Assembly (NCBI RefSeq): GCF_014529535.1
Contig: NW_023503337.1
Location: forward strand, 558,001-622,000
Length of the DNA stretch: 64,000 nt
From: Bradysia coprophila
Lineage: Eukaryota > Arthropoda > Insecta > Diptera > Sciaridae
Direction: 5' to 3'
Shown here: in pieces, positions 62,401 to 64,000 of the stretch
Layout: every line of letters starts with the position of its first letter
Position numbering within the stretch: the stretch's first letter is position 1
Notes under the pieces: model-generated
Databases searched by the model: none
Told to the model about the DNA's origin: nothing
The model's input: the letters and a program-made list of their open reading frames with translations, nothing else
Made by a program: the position numbers and the translations under genes

Positions 62401-64000
62401 TTGGAAATTCACCAGTGACCATCGTATAATTACGATTAAAATACACTTTCAGAATGAGTTTTGTTGACGGATTCGTATCAATCTCATATATATCTTGAAT
62501 GGAATTTTATTTGCAGAATTCACATTTGTTCTCACAAAAGTATTAACGCTAGTTACACCTTTTTTGGTGTTCTATCTTGCCCGATCCTAAAATACCCCCT
62601 TAGTGTCCAACACTAAGAAACTTTTGTTCTATCAATTTTTGTAGAAAGAGTGTTGGAAGTTTTAGCGCATGCCTTATAGTAAACCTTAAACTCCAAATAT
62701 TCTACAGTTTATACAAAGGAACAAAATTCTACATCCCAGGAAACTCGTTTTCCTTCACGGGAACTAAAACTCTTTTCCGGCGGTCTTCGCGATTAAAATA
62801 TACTACGTAAATAGAACAAATTTTTGATTAAAGGGCCTCAATCTCCTATAAGAGCCATAAGAGTACACGATGATGATAATAAATTAATAAAAAAAAACTT
62901 TCCGAATTTATGGGAATATTTCTTTCTTCTACAATAAATGTATAAAATTCGATGCGTACCGACCTGAGATATACTATACTACGCACTATGTGAAAGCAAA
63001 TAAATAAAAACAAAACGAAAAACCAAAAAAAAATATTGTCGATAAATATGTAAATGAATGCATTAAATTATGATCAAATCTTCCCATATTAGAAAAATTT
63101 CTAATAAACGATACATCTCATTTTTGTTCATTGTAAAGAAGGGCCTCTCTCAAAACTAAATTAAAATATTGCCCATGAATTTATATTTAAAAAAAAAATT
63201 GAAGGAAAATTTCAAATTAAATCCATCGGTTGTAACCTTAAACTATGAATATTAAAGTGGCTATCGTCGGAATGAATGGATCGATATAAAAGATAAAATG
63301 AGATATTAAAAGATATAAATATAGTCGAATCTAGCATAGTTAGATGGAAATGGATGCGTTTGAGAAAAAAGAAAAAAACAACACAAACGATCCATTAAAA
63401 TATGACATGCAATTAACAGTAAAAACATAGGTCTCAGGTCTCTGAGATAAATAATAAATTAAAACAAAATGACAAAATTATGCTAAAATAATTAAAAAGG
63501 CAAGACGAAATCATATGTTTCCGAGGTGTTTTAATTATTGTCATAAAACTACTTTCTCCCATCATCAGCCGTCATATATGATAATATTCCTCCGAACGAA
63601 TTATTATTTATAAAAATTATAATGATGATGACAGGCGATCATAATCATTTAATATTATTTACAGGAATAATATAATTAATGCTGTAGGTTAGACATTAAT
63701 AGCCATTAAGACGATCATCAAGTAATTATTATACACGTTCGATATATATATGTACGGTTGATTGTAATTTCCAGAAAAAAAAAATTATGTCTTACCCGAT
63801 CGGTCATGTAATATGATCGTGTTATCACCAGCAATTAATAATTATTTAATTTTCCTTGTATTTTTTTTTCATTCGATAATCTATAGCCGCTGCATATAGA
63901 AAATGAAATTTCTCTATAAATTACAATGGGTTTTTCTGCAGCTTACTAAAGTGAATTTTTAATATCTTAGCCCCAGTGCAATGAACTGCATCAATTTTTC

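Larger units (their letters stand above)
36515..64000. other. Gene-poor AT-rich region (27 kb), repeats listed separately
   Basis: Apart from the listed repeats I see no gene. Every ORF is at most about 110 codons, mostly hydrophobic or Asn/Lys/Ile-rich as expected from AT bias, without recognisable motifs or phase-matched neighbours. The longest (42729-43061, minus) and a hydrophobic pair at 37142-37401 (minus) were examined and not accepted. The stretch could be a large intron of a gene lying to the right, or intergenic regulatory DNA. Confidence 0.4.

Overview
The window looks like nuclear DNA of an insect, most likely a dipteran. The evidence is an Otopetrin-type proton channel, an insect-type ionotropic receptor and the kinetochore gene rough deal. 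Many GT-AG introns are only 58-80 bp, the flanks are AT-rich, and small foldback transposons are frequent. A lower dipteran (fungus-gnat-like) is my guess from overall texture; species cannot be fixed from the sequence alone. No bacterial operon, CRISPR array, rRNA or tRNA was found.

Layout. 43-1434 (+): 3' end of an Otopetrin-like gene, with a long hairpin in its 3' flank. 3276-6114 (-): a divergent ionotropic receptor whose last coding exon is split by about 1.39 kb of foreign, minisatellite-bearing DNA flanked by a 23-bp direct repeat. 8216-17709 (-): a complete rough deal (Rod/KNTC1) gene. I reconstructed 29 exons; all phases agree and the total is 1989 codons plus stop. 18365-19730: a cluster of foldback/MITE elements. 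19944-22760 (+): a four-exon eEF2-lysine methyltransferase (EEF2KMT/FAM86) gene of 320 codons. 22761-28470: intergenic repeats, including a 1.2-kb inverted repeat. 28660-30070 (+): a 5'-truncated non-LTR retrotransposon with an intact 423-codon ORF. 30071-64000: about 34 kb of AT-rich DNA with no gene I can support. It holds MITEs, simple repeats, a LINE tail and many copies of one short dispersed family.

The host genes do not form a pathway: they cover proton sensing, chemosensation, spindle checkpoint and translation-factor methylation. The main unusual material is repeat biology: the receptor interruption, the large inverted repeat, the dispersed GAAGTAAAAGATTT family, and expanded introns and flanks carrying palindromic elements. 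I found no convincing new multi-gene system.
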